Source of the DNA: Alphaproteobacteria bacterium | GTDB lineage: Bacteria > Pseudomonadota > Alphaproteobacteria > Sphingomonadales > JAKSBY01 | DNA: 64,000 nucleotides | NCBI GenBank assembly: GCA_021774625.1 | Contig: JAJFIV010000006.1 | Coordinates: 1-64,000, forward strand | Direction of reading: 5' to 3' | Shown: positions 1 to 7,731 of the stretch, one piece after another | Layout of the letters: the number at the start of each line of letters is the position of its first letter | How positions within the stretch are numbered: position 1 is the first letter of the stretch | Made by a program: the position numbers and the translations under genes | The notes under the pieces: generated by a model | What the model was told of the DNA's origin: nothing | The model's database searches: none | The model's input: only the letters and a program-made list of their open reading frames with translations

Positions 1-11
1 TGTTATTCGCC

Positions 12-129
12 GGTCTGGTGGCTATAGCGCAACTGCCCCACCCGATCCCATCCCGAACTCGGCCGTGAAAGGTTGCCGCGCCGATGGTACTCCGGCTTAA
101 GCCGCGGAAGAGTAGGTCGCCGCCAGACC
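12..129 (+). rRNA. rrf: 5S ribosomal RNA
   Basis: Component of the large ribosomal subunit. The ends pair as helix I (GGTCTGGTG at 12-20 with CGCCAGACC at 121-129), and the interior carries the conserved 5S core CCCGATCCCATCCCGAAC. The flanks 1-10 and 131-140 are also nearly complementary (TGTTATT / AATAACA), which looks like the extended precursor stem used in rRNA maturation. It is presumably the last gene of an rRNA operon that begins left of the window. No tRNA follows it. Confidence 0.93.
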
Positions 130-276
130 CGCAAATAACAGATACACTCATCAGTCATCAGTGACCAGTAACCAGTTATCAGAAAACTGACGACCAACTA
201 CCGAAATCAACCCATCCACAATAACCATTCCCCATCAACCCATTTGCATGAATAACATTCCTATGATTGTGTAAGA

Positions 277-306
277 TTGACAATCAACAAAGGAATAATG
301 CATATT
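277..306 (+). promoter_or_regulatory. possible sigma-70 promoter of the metalloprotease gene
   Basis: TTGACA at 277-282 and CATATT at 301-306 are separated by 18 bp. They lie upstream of ATG 342. The -35 is perfect and the -10 matches 4 of 6 positions. The preceding region (130-276) shows nothing else recognisable. Confidence 0.35.
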
Positions 307-341
307 TTTGCCTCTCATAATTGTATGTTTGGGGGGTGAAA

Positions 342-1892
342 ATGAGAATAATGACTGTCATGGGTGCGTTGGGGTTGCTGGCGATGATCCTGACTGCGGT
401 TGTTGCTTCGGCGAAAGAAGGGGAAATTTGGTCGGAAGCTTCGAGTCCACACTTCATCTTGCGCACAAATGCCATCCCGGATGTGGCGCGCAAAATGTTA
501 GAAGACTTGGAGAAGTTTCGTTCTACTGTTGGTTTGATCAGCAATCTGGCAATGGATACAGACACCTCTCCACCGCTTGTCATTTATGCATATGAAAAGG
601 TCAGGCAATATACCCGTCGTATGGATATGAAGGGAACGGCTGGATTCTACGTCGTGACTCAGGCTGGGCCGGTTTCGGTGCTTTCACTTGAGGACGGGGA
701 AGAGATTTGGCAGATAAAGGGCCGTGAAGTTCTCTATCATGAGTACACCCACCATATTTTGAACCAATATAGCTCCATTCGTTACCCGCGCTGGTATGAT
801 GAGGGGCTGGCCGAGTTTCTATCAACAATGCGATTTGAGAATGATATTGCAATCCTGGGCCATCCGCCTATCCACCGCTTCATCGCACTTAAACAGGCAG
901 GGCACTGGCTGACGATGCGAGAATTACTGGAATCAAAAGAACGCTATATCGGGAATCTCGGCAGCAGCAGCAGGCGAAACCCGGATCGCGGAAAATCGGG
1001 CACAGCTTTCCAATATGCGCAGGGTTGGCTCACCACGCATTTTCTCCATAATTCCGCACAATTTCAGGACGGCATATCGCCCTATTTGGTGGCAATCGAC
1101 CAGCCTGGTGCGAATTTGAAGACGGCCTTTAAGGACGCGTTTGGCGTTTCTTATGAGGAGATGGATGATGCTGTTCGTGAATACTGGTACAGCTATAAGT
1201 TGCCATACAGCACGATTTCTCTTGTTGATAGAGTGCCGCAGGTGGATATCCATGTGCGCGAAATGCACGCCATGGAGGCCTCCGCAGTTGATCTTGAGGC
1301 ACGGTTTGCAACGGGTATGATTGAGGGGGATGAAGATGAGGCGGTCGAGGCTTTCACCAACCTTCTTGAAGCAGGCATCCGGCCGGAGCAAATGAGGCGG
1401 CATCTTACGCATCTCGCAATGGCAGAGGAGTCTTGGGAGACGGCTCATAAATATATCGATGCGACGCTGACGCACACGCCCAATGATCCGGTTGCCTTGA
1501 CATTGAAGGCGCGTATTCTTGCTGCCGAGGTTGGAAAGGAAGAGATCGACGCCACCCGGGCCAGGGAAATCAAGGAATATTGCCTTCGGGCAATTAAGGC
1601 AGACCCAAGCTATGTGCCAGCGCTGATTTCTTATGCTGAGGTATCTGTTCTCGATAACCAGACGGTGGATGACACCAGCTTGAAAATAATCGAGTCTATT
1701 CGTTTTCTTGCTCCGGGCCTAATGGCCGGAAAAATTCTTGCGGTGAAAGTTCTCGCCAGGACGGGGCGTGTCGAAGACGCCCGTCTTTTGATCACATCTT
1801 TTTTGGAATTGCCGACCAGCCGGACCGAGGAACGTCGCTTTAAAAAGCTTTTGAAAGAAATTGAAAATCTTGCTGACGCTGACGCAAATTGA
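342..1892 (+). CDS. secreted zinc metalloprotease with helical-repeat tail (peptidase MA / DUF1570-like)
   Basis: Predicted exported protease of 516 aa; substrate unknown. Residues 3-25 are hydrophobic and end in ASA, like a signal peptide. HEYTH at 133-137 plus E154 in WYDEGLAE form a gluzincin site (H133, H137 zinc ligands, E134 catalytic, E154 third ligand). From about residue 320 to the end there are paired amphipathic helices resembling TPR units. An in-frame TTG at 321 would give 7 extra residues, but the G-run at 331-336 is placed to serve ATG 342. The gene stands alone between the rRNA operon and a convergent methyltransferase. The metalloprotease call rests on the motif; the family name is from memory. 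Confidence 0.72.
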   Translation: MRIMTVMGALGLLAMILTAVVASAKEGEIWSEASSPHFILRTNAIPDVARKMLEDLEKFRSTVGLISNLAMDTDTSPPLVIYAYEKVRQYTRRMDMKGTAGFYVVTQAGPVSVLSLEDGEEIWQIKGREVLYHEYTHHILNQYSSIRYPRWYDEGLAEFLSTMRFENDIAILGHPPIHRFIALKQAGHWLTMRELLESKERYIGNLGSSSRRNPDRGKSGTAFQYAQGWLTTHFLHNSAQFQDGISPYLVAIDQPGANLKTAFKDAFGVSYEEMDDAVREYWYSYKLPYSTISLVDRVPQVDIHVREMHAMEASAVDLEARFATGMIEGDEDEAVEAFTNLLEAGIRPEQMRRHLTHLAMAEESWETAHKYIDATLTHTPNDPVALTLKARILAAEVGKEEIDATRAREIKEYCLRAIKADPSYVPALISYAEVSVLDNQTVDDTSLKIIESIRFLAPGLMAGKILAVKVLARTGRVEDARLLITSFLELPTSRTEERRFKKLLKEIENLADADAN

Positions 1893-1938
1893 TTTTTTCC
1901 TGAATTGCAGCTACTCGTGGCATGCGCAAGAAGCTGTT

Positions 1939-2538
1939 TCAGTCCCGGTGAAAAATGCTCCCATAGTGATAGGGAGGAAGGTTGATGGTGGAGGTGTGCC
2001 CGAAACCGGCTGCTTCAGCCAGCTCTGTCACATCCTCCGGCGGCATGCGGAGTTGTGTTGCAGGCCCGCGAGGCTCACCCAGCACTGTTGTTGCCGCCCG
2101 CGGGCGTTGGTGCCAGTTGACAATGGCGAGCCGGCCGCCCGGTTTGAGAGCGCGCTTAACCTCTTCCAATAGCCGCGGCTTGTCGGGCACGCCATGAAAG
2201 GTATTGGCAATCAGCACATAATCGACCGGTTCAGGAATCAGCCCATCCGCATTATAGGCATCGCCGGTCATCCAATAGATATTGGTGACACCCGCTTCGG
2301 CAGCTGCTTTTTTCCCTTCCGCGATCAATTCCGGATTGAGATCGAGCCCATATAGACTGACTGCTGTCAGCCGCGCCAAAGGCAGCGTGAAATAGCCATC
2401 ACCACAGCAAAGGTCGAGCACAATTAACCCAGGACTAATGCCCAGCTTTAGCAGCACACCTTCCGGGTCGGGCCACAGTGCCTGCCACCAATCATGGTCG
2501 GGCAGGGCGGTCGCGGGAAATTGCCGATCATCCGTCAT
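1939..2538 (-). CDS. class I SAM-dependent methyltransferase
   Basis: Probable small-molecule methyltransferase of about 199 aa. Motif I is VLDLCCGDGYF, followed by the acidic LDLNPE loop that would bind the adenosylmethionine ribose, and a post-III segment LKPGGRLAIVNWH typical of the Methyltransf_11/25 group. The acceptor substrate cannot be told. An upstream in-frame start would give 220 aa, but the ATG at 2538 (MTDDRQF) fits family lengths better. The gene is convergent with the metalloprotease and divergent from the secreted protein at 2635; the extended reading would overlap that divergent promoter. Confidence 0.75.
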   Translation of the reverse strand: MTDDRQFPATALPDHDWWQALWPDPEGVLLKLGISPGLIVLDLCCGDGYFTLPLARLTAVSLYGLDLNPELIAEGKKAAAEAGVTNIYWMTGDAYNADGLIPEPVDYVLIANTFHGVPDKPRLLEEVKRALKPGGRLAIVNWHQRPRAATTVLGEPRGPATQLRMPPEDVTELAEAAGFGHTSTINLPPYHYGSIFHRD

Positions 2539-2634
2539 CCTGTAAGATGGCCAACTTTCTCCTCTCTTGACAAGTCTGAATTTATTGAGTTGAATGATCA
2601 ATCAAATTATTTTATAAAAATACAGGAGGAAGTG

Positions 2635-3153
2635 ATGCGGCGTTATTTATGTTTGGCAGGAATTGTTGCAGTATTTTCACTTGGGCTGGCCGGTTCTGCT
2701 GCAGCCGGGGAAACCGGTTATGAACCCATGAAGCCGTTCGAGCCCTATATGGAGCATATCTGGAGCAATGAAATGCCCGGCGGCGTGATCAATATCAGCC
2801 AATGGGAGTTCATCCTGGGCGGCAAGGCTGTACAGAACACTCATTCTGCTAATGACGGCGAATATGGCGGCACCACCATCTACTTTTATGACGAACAGGC
2901 CGGGGATTATATTTATCACTATTTCACCAATGCGGGCTTTCATACGGTGGGCCGGGTGGAATTTGCCGACGGCAAAATGGTGAGCCTGGAAGAGGTCTAT
3001 GGATCCGACATTACCGAAGTGAAGGGCATTACGTATATCAAAGACGGGAAAATGGTGATCGATTCCGAATATAAGAAAGACGGCGAATGGGGACCCGGCC
3101 ATTCCTTTGTCGCCGAACCCGCACCGGATGCGACCATTCAATTCAATAAGTAG
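2635..3153 (+). CDS. secreted hypothetical protein
   Basis: Protein of 172 aa with a clear signal peptide (MRRYLCLAGIVAVFSLGLAG, cleavage near AAA-GE). The start is fixed by the strong Shine-Dalgarno AGGAGG at 2623-2628. The mature part is rich in Tyr, Gly and acidic residues and alternates beta-like segments (GGTTIYFYDEQAGDY, GRVEFADGKMVSLEEVYG), suggesting a small periplasmic beta-barrel or lipocalin-like fold. I do not recognise a family. The TetR gene follows after 8 bp, so the two are probably cotranscribed and the regulator may control this gene. Confidence 0.7.
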   Translation: MRRYLCLAGIVAVFSLGLAGSAAAGETGYEPMKPFEPYMEHIWSNEMPGGVINISQWEFILGGKAVQNTHSANDGEYGGTTIYFYDEQAGDYIYHYFTNAGFHTVGRVEFADGKMVSLEEVYGSDITEVKGITYIKDGKMVIDSEYKKDGEWGPGHSFVAEPAPDATIQFNK

Positions 3154-3161
3154 CCCTCAAG

Positions 3162-3737
3162 GTGACCAAGGCAGAAAACACAACCCGGCAGAAAATTGTC
3201 GAGACCGCGCGGGCGCTGTTTCACGAACAGGGCTATCATGCCACCGGTATGGCGACGATTTTGCGTCTCGCCGGGGTGAATTCCGGCAGTCTCTATCATT
3301 TTTTTCCGTCAAAGGAGGCGCTGCTGGAAGCGGTACTGGAAAGCTATCTCGGTGGCCTTGGCCCCATGCTGATAGATCCGGTCGAGGCGGCGTTCGGTGA
3401 CCCTGTTGAGCGTATATTCGGATTGTTGGACCAATACCGGCAGGCGCTTTTAATGACCGATTTTTCCTATGGCTGCCCCATTGGTAATCTGGCGCTGGAA
3501 ATGGGCGCGGATGACGGGGATGTGGCCCGGCTGATTGCCGATAATTTTGCCGCCTGGCGGGACGCGATTGAAGGCTGGCTCAGTGCCGCTTTTTCCGCAA
3601 AGGACGTGGATATCTCCGGCCTCACCGCTCTGACGCTTGCCGTCATGGAAGGCGCATTGATGCAGGCGCGGGTTGCCAAAAAGATTGAGCCATTTGACGA
3701 AGCTGTTGCACAATATCGCAAGATGCTGGGGACGTAA
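3162..3737 (+). CDS. TetR/AcrR family transcriptional regulator
   Basis: DNA-binding repressor of 191 aa. The N-terminal helix-turn-helix spans about residues 9-55 (ARALFHEQGYHATGMATIL then NSGSLYHFFPSKEALLEAVL), the usual TetR signature. The C-terminal ligand domain resembles TetR_C groups with an FSYGCPIGNLALEM segment (YcdC/LmrA-like), so a small electrophile or drug ligand is conceivable but not shown. The start is GTG at 3162 with only a weak ribosome site (CAAGG), consistent with coupling to the gene 8 bp upstream. Confidence 0.85.
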   Translation: MTKAENTTRQKIVETARALFHEQGYHATGMATILRLAGVNSGSLYHFFPSKEALLEAVLESYLGGLGPMLIDPVEAAFGDPVERIFGLLDQYRQALLMTDFSYGCPIGNLALEMGADDGDVARLIADNFAAWRDAIEGWLSAAFSAKDVDISGLTALTLAVMEGALMQARVAKKIEPFDEAVAQYRKMLGT

Positions 3738-3739
3738 CC

Positions 3740-3893
3740 CTGACAGCCCTTCAAAATGCCGGATAGCTTTTTCGAATTTATCCCGGCAGGCGGGATTGCA
3801 GAAGCCTACCACCCGGCCCTTATAAAAGGTCAGAGAGTCCTCCGATTGAACGCAAGGGGCTCTAGCGAGGAAATTAAACAGATATTCCTTCCT
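3740..3893 (-). pseudogene. possible remnant of a cysteine-tail domain (FCNPACRDKF)
   Basis: An open minus-strand frame starts after a TGA at 3894-3896. It encodes about 35 residues that look like real protein, including LTFYKGRVVGFCNPACRDKF followed by a helical tail. This resembles the short FCNPxCRDKF segment I associate with some GST-like or YHS/TRASH-like proteins (from memory). The frame has no ATG with a ribosome site and then runs into the antisense of the TetR gene, so if real it is a fragment. The rest of 3738-3968 shows no other feature. Confidence 0.3.
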
Positions 3894-3968
3894 TCAAACA
3901 AGTTTTACTTGAGTCAGTTTCTGCCGCCCCTATGATCCACTAGGTATTTGAAACAGGGGGAGGCGGCA

Positions 3969-5345
3969 ATGGATTATTTTTGGCATTGGACACGGGTTAC
4001 GGCTGTGTTGATGGTATGTGGTCTTCTGGTGGCCTGTCAGCAGGAAGAAGCGGCGTCGGAAGATCAGGCCATAAATCAGGTCGCAAAGCCGGACGGCAAA
4101 CCGGAATCTCCCCCCGAGCCGGAGGTGGCAATTTCGGAAGAGTATAAAGCAGAGATTGCCGCTCTTAAGACCAATACAGATATCGAGCGGGCTTTGGCGC
4201 TGATTGAAGAGGGGGTTCCTGCCGCCCGGGAAAGATTGATCACATTGACCGAAATTCCCGCTCCGCCCTTTGGCGAGGAGGCGAGGGGACGGAAAATTGC
4301 GGAAATGATGACGGAGATTGGCCTGACGGATGTTCATATTGACGAAGCCGGTAATGTGATCGCTCGCTATGCGGGCCGGTCGGGTGAGAAGGTGGTGGCA
4401 CTCGCCGCCCATATGGACACGGTTTTTCCCGCCGGTACAGATGTCACGGTAAAAATTGAGGAAAACAAGCTTGTCGCCCCCGGCATCGGTGATAATACGC
4501 GCGGTGTGATTTCCCTGCTGGAAATTGCGCGGGCTATCGTTGCCGCCGGTATCCAGACCAAGGCCGGCCTGTTGTTTGTTGCCAATGTGGGCGAAGAAGG
4601 TCTGGGCGACCTCAGGGGCGTCAAGCATCTGTTCCGCGAGGGCGGGCCGCAGATCGACGCCTTCATCGCCATTGACGGCGGTGAAAACAACCGGATCGTT
4701 TATGGCGCCGTCGGCTCCCATCGTTACCGCGTGACCTATAAGGGGCCCGGCGGGCATTCCTGGGGTGCGTTCGGCCTTGCCAATCCGCACCATGCGCTGG
4801 GCCGCGCCATCAATCAGTTTATGCAGGATGCGCCGGCTGTGAGCTGGGTCGGGGAAAAAACCAGCTTCAATATCGGCCGCATTGGCGGCGGGACATCGGT
4901 CAATTCCATTCCGTTCGAATCCTGGATGGAAGTGGATATGCGCTCCGGCAATCAGGAAAAAATTGATGCCATGGATGCGGTCTTTCAGGCGGCGGTGCAA
5001 AAGGGACTTGCGGAGGAAAACGCCAGCCGCCTGCATGGTCCCGAACTGACCGTAGAGATAGAGCCGGTCGGCAAGCGCCCAGCCGGTGTCGGAGACCCTG
5101 GGTCCCCTTTGGTTCAGCGCATCCTGGCTGTTGCTGACTCTTTCGGTATTGAGCCGGAACTGGCCCGGTCTTCGACGGATGCCAATATCCCCATTTCGCT
5201 GGGCATTCCGGCCATCACCATCAGCCGCGGCGGGCAAAGCGGCGGGGCGCATTCACTTCAGGAATACTGGACGGACACCGACAGTCACATCGGCCCCGGC
5301 ATGGGGCTTTTGGTAATGCTCGCCAGTGCCGGAGTGGTTCAGTAG
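3969..5345 (+). CDS. M20 family zinc peptidase, lipoprotein
   Basis: Predicted membrane-anchored periplasmic aminopeptidase/carboxypeptidase of 458 aa. The N-terminus has a lipobox (CGLLVAC, lipidated Cys near residue 20) and then a low-complexity acidic linker. The catalytic core shows the M20 metal sites: AAHMDTVF (His and Asp), GIGDNTRG (bridging Asp), VGEEGLGDL (catalytic Glu pair), and later GGHSW of the dimerisation lid plus a C-terminal GGAHS His. The start ATG 3969 is chosen over TTG 3948 because GGGGGAGG sits at 3955-3962 and the signal peptide begins there. Peptide specificity is unknown; PepT-like tripeptidases are the closest match by eye. Confidence 0.85.
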   Translation: MDYFWHWTRVTAVLMVCGLLVACQQEEAASEDQAINQVAKPDGKPESPPEPEVAISEEYKAEIAALKTNTDIERALALIEEGVPAARERLITLTEIPAPPFGEEARGRKIAEMMTEIGLTDVHIDEAGNVIARYAGRSGEKVVALAAHMDTVFPAGTDVTVKIEENKLVAPGIGDNTRGVISLLEIARAIVAAGIQTKAGLLFVANVGEEGLGDLRGVKHLFREGGPQIDAFIAIDGGENNRIVYGAVGSHRYRVTYKGPGGHSWGAFGLANPHHALGRAINQFMQDAPAVSWVGEKTSFNIGRIGGGTSVNSIPFESWMEVDMRSGNQEKIDAMDAVFQAAVQKGLAEENASRLHGPELTVEIEPVGKRPAGVGDPGSPLVQRILAVADSFGIEPELARSSTDANIPISLGIPAITISRGGQSGGAHSLQEYWTDTDSHIGPGMGLLVMLASAGVVQ

Positions 5346-5442
5346 GGTCGTCGCTGATACGGGGCGTCTGGCCGCATTGTTATTTCCAAATGGCGCTCCG
5401 TCATTTACCCTGCCGTCTTCCATCACAAGGAGGACAGGGACC

Positions 5443-5874
5443 ATGTTGAAACCAATGGCGAGTGTTATGGCGGCCATGATTATGATGGCGTTTCCGGCGC
5501 TGGCGCAGAAAGCCGATGATTCTGACCAGATCAAGGCCGCCGTCATGGATTATTTCGAGGGACAGGGTGAGGCCAGCCGCGAACGGCTAGACCGCGCGTT
5601 CGAGACCAATGTGGCGGATATGCTGACCATTGCGAAGAATGACAATGGGGAAGACTATATCCGTGAATGGGACATGGCGGACGTCGTCGTCCGCTGGTCG
5701 GAAGGTGAACCGGTAACGGAACCCCGCGTCGGCAGGATCATGAATATGCAGATCATTGACGGACGGCTGGCCTCGGTGACGTTCGATTCCAACGGCATGT
5801 TTTACGATCTCCTGACTCTGGCCAAGGTGAACGGCCAGTGGAAGATCATCAATAAAGCCTTTATCCGTCAATAA
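5443..5874 (+). CDS. secreted NTF2-like protein (lumazine-binding-like, Lumazine_bd_2 type)
   Basis: Exported protein of 143 aa. Residues 1-22 form a Met-rich signal peptide ending ALA-QK. The rest is a single cone-shaped NTF2-like domain: helix IKAAVMDYFEGQGEA, then strands up to LTLAKVNGQWKIINKAFI, the usual C-terminal strand pair of the family. Such proteins bind small ligands or act as accessory domains; no catalytic residue can be argued. The start is set by AAGGAGGACAGGG at 5428-5440. It lies about 100 bp after the M20 peptidase, in the same direction. Confidence 0.7.
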   Translation: MLKPMASVMAAMIMMAFPALAQKADDSDQIKAAVMDYFEGQGEASRERLDRAFETNVADMLTIAKNDNGEDYIREWDMADVVVRWSEGEPVTEPRVGRIMNMQIIDGRLASVTFDSNGMFYDLLTLAKVNGQWKIINKAFIRQ

Positions 5875-5918
5875 CCGTGCATATCATTTACCCGGCGCCG
5901 TTATGCGGCGGACGGGAG

Positions 5919-6314
5919 CTATTGCGTTGCATCGTCCAAGGCGGCGAGCCAGATGGTCGTGATAAGATTGCAGGTAACGATCAAGGCGAGGCCCTGAGCA
6001 TACTCATTCACGATAAATCCGCCCTGATGCAGGGACCATAATGTCAATCCGACAGCCAGGGAAAGCACCAGACCGAGAAAGTGTGGAGCAACCCCTTTGA
6101 TGCGATTCATAATGGTTTCGATGACATTGGCGCCAATGGCGGCGGCGCCGCCGGGACGGCGATTAACCAGCACGACAAAAAGCGTGACCAGAATCCAGGT
6201 TGGTTTCCAGTCCCCGCGCGGCACATTCTGAAGATAGTCCCAACTATAGCCGGTCCAATACCAAGCGTAAGCAAAGATACCGACGACAACCCAACTGATC
6301 AGTGATTTTACCAT
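5919..6314 (-). CDS. small multi-pass membrane protein, unknown function
   Basis: Protein of 131 aa with four hydrophobic segments: residues 5-22, 38-52, 75-95 and about 103-123, separated by short polar loops. Tryptophan and tyrosine cluster near the first membrane border (YAWYWTGYSWDYL). I do not recognise a family. ATG 6314 is preferred over ATG 6326 because GGAGGGG lies just upstream of it. The gene is convergent with the NTF2-like gene and follows the SRPBCC/ArsR genes' promoter side with about 80 bp of spacer. Confidence 0.62.
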   Translation of the reverse strand: MVKSLISWVVVGIFAYAWYWTGYSWDYLQNVPRGDWKPTWILVTLFVVLVNRRPGGAAAIGANVIETIMNRIKGVAPHFLGLVLSLAVGLTLWSLHQGGFIVNEYAQGLALIVTCNLITTIWLAALDDATQ

Positions 6315-6394
6315 ATTCCCCTCCATATTCCCCCGTTTCAGATAGGGAGAGGGTATTGAATTCTTGGGAAAAATGCAAATCAGGGGCCGTGAGC

Positions 6395-6850
6395 TTATGC
6401 CGCTTCGGCATCCTCGATCAGGAATAGATCCAGTTTTCCGAAGGCTGCGCTCCAGCCGCCCGCGACGATTTCGCTCAGTTCATCGGGCAGGCCGCTATGG
6501 GTCAGCCGGACCTCTGTCTGATCGCCAAGGCTGCTGAATTCCACGGTAACAGACATACCCGGGCCGGGTTCGGGGCCATTGACTGTATAGGCCAGCTTAG
6601 CGGGAGGATCAAAGGCAGTGATTAGGCCGTCAGACGGAAAGTCGCCGCCATCCTTTATGGTCATCAGGTGAAAATATTTGCCGCCAACCCTGGGTTCGAT
6701 CTGTGATTTAACCTTGGTGGTATCGGCGCACCCCCACCAGAGCTCGACTTTGCTGGTTTCAATCCAGGCGTCAAAGACATCTTCCCGCGGGGCATCGAAT
6801 ATGCGGGTGACAGTCAAAGTGCCCTTTTCATAATGGGTTTTTGTTGACAT
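6395..6850 (-). CDS. SRPBCC (AHSA1/START-like) domain protein
   Basis: Ligand-binding helix-grip protein of 151 aa. The AHSA1 signature is visible: TRIFDAPREDVFDAWIE at the start, VELWWG, the beta-sheet segment GGKYFHLM, and the C-terminal helix GGWSAAFGKLDLFL. Ligand unknown. It directly follows the ArsR-type regulator (1 bp spacing), the standard ArsR-SRPBCC operon arrangement, so it is probably induced when the regulator leaves the palindrome at 7177-7192. Confidence 0.88.
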   Translation of the reverse strand: MSTKTHYEKGTLTVTRIFDAPREDVFDAWIETSKVELWWGCADTTKVKSQIEPRVGGKYFHLMTIKDGGDFPSDGLITAFDPPAKLAYTVNGPEPGPGMSVTVEFSSLGDQTEVRLTHSGLPDELSEIVAGGWSAAFGKLDLFLIEDAEAA

Positions 6851-6851
6851 T

Positions 6852-7178
6852 TTATTCTCCCTTTCGCTTTTTTAGAAAATCATCCACAGCATCAAATTGC
6901 TGTTTCCAGAATTGTGAATAATAGGCGATCCAGTTTTGCGCGCGTTCCACGGCGGCTGGATTGACCCCGATATAATGGTCCCGTCCCTCCCGTCTGCGAT
7001 GGATCAGCCCGGCGCGCTCCAGCACCCTTAAATGTTTGGATGCAGCGGGTTGAGAAATGTCATAAGGAGCGGCGAGGGCGCTGATATTGGCCTCACCCAA
7101 TGCGAGTTGGGCCAACATTCCCCGCCGAGTTGCATCCGACAGCGCGCCAAAAATCTGATCCAGTTGTGATTCATTCAT
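6852..7178 (-). CDS. ArsR family winged-helix regulator
   Basis: Repressor of 108 aa with the ArsR core: FGALSDATRRGMLAQL, the recognition helix ISQPAASKHLRVLERAGL, and the wing RREGRDHYIG. No metal-binding CxC motif is present, as usual for ArsR partners of SRPBCC proteins. Three in-frame Met are possible (7214 by extension, 7184, 7178). I choose 7178 because the predicted promoter puts the transcript start on or next to this ATG and there is no Shine-Dalgarno, suggesting a leaderless message. It is cotranscribed with the SRPBCC gene. Confidence 0.87.
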   Translation of the reverse strand: MNESQLDQIFGALSDATRRGMLAQLALGEANISALAAPYDISQPAASKHLRVLERAGLIHRRREGRDHYIGVNPAAVERAQNWIAYYSQFWKQQFDAVDDFLKKRKGE

Positions 7179-7192
7179 AACCATATGGTTAT
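7177..7192 (-). promoter_or_regulatory. 16-bp palindromic operator overlapping the arsR-type start
   Basis: ATAACCATATGGTTAT is a perfect palindrome. A perfect -35 (TTGACA, minus strand, 7209-7214) lies 16 bp upstream, so the palindrome covers the -10 position and the likely transcription start. A bound dimer would block RNA polymerase, which fits autorepression by the adjacent ArsR-type protein. Confidence 0.65.
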
Positions 7193-7306
7193 CTATTTTT
7201 CGCAAATCTGTCAAGCCCTGAAGATATCGCTAAAATTGCGGCTATTTTCAGCGTCCCGTTAAGATTTGCGGCGTAAAATAGCTAAAAACAATATCAGGCA
7301 TACGAG

Positions 7307-7687
7307 ATGGCACTGGACAGCAAAGAAGAAGCCGCGCTGATCGCAGAGATGCGCGGTGAGGCCTTTGATGCCGCGGAAGACAGAATCCGCGATCTTCGTA
7401 CGTGCCTTGCCCGCTTCTGCAAGGGAGATATGGCGCCCGTAGCAGCGCTTGACCAGATACGGCAACTCACTCACAGCCTGAAAGGCATCGGTGCGTCCTT
7501 CGATCTGCCTGTTCTTGCCGAAGTCGCCCACCGCTTCGAGGATTTTATGGCTGGAGAAGAGACGCTTAGGCCCAAAATGGTAGACTCCATCCAAATTTAT
7601 ACCGACCGGATGGAAGAGGCGGTGGAGGAATATGGCGATGCCCGTCCGGAAGCCGCCGGAGATCTGATTGAAAAACTGCCGGTTTAA
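7307..7687 (+). CDS. Hpt-domain phosphotransfer protein
   Basis: Stand-alone histidine phosphotransfer protein of 126 aa. The phospho-acceptor motif is LTHSLKGIGASF with H56, embedded in a four-helix bundle pattern; a following helix carries the usual amphipathic repeat (LPVLAEVAHRFEDFM). It would shuttle phosphate between a hybrid kinase and a response regulator; neither partner is adjacent. It is divergent from the arsR-type gene and convergent with rnr. Confidence 0.78.
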   Translation: MALDSKEEAALIAEMRGEAFDAAEDRIRDLRTCLARFCKGDMAPVAALDQIRQLTHSLKGIGASFDLPVLAEVAHRFEDFMAGEETLRPKMVDSIQIYTDRMEEAVEEYGDARPEAAGDLIEKLPV

Positions 7688-7731
7688 GCGATACGGCGCC
7701 CGAAAGGATCAAATAGTCGCGGTTCCTGGCG

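Noticed and set aside
130-276. tRNA or terminator after the 5S gene
   Set aside because: No cloverleaf, no T-loop consensus and no hairpin with T run was found; only short AACCAGTTATCAG-like sub-repeats.
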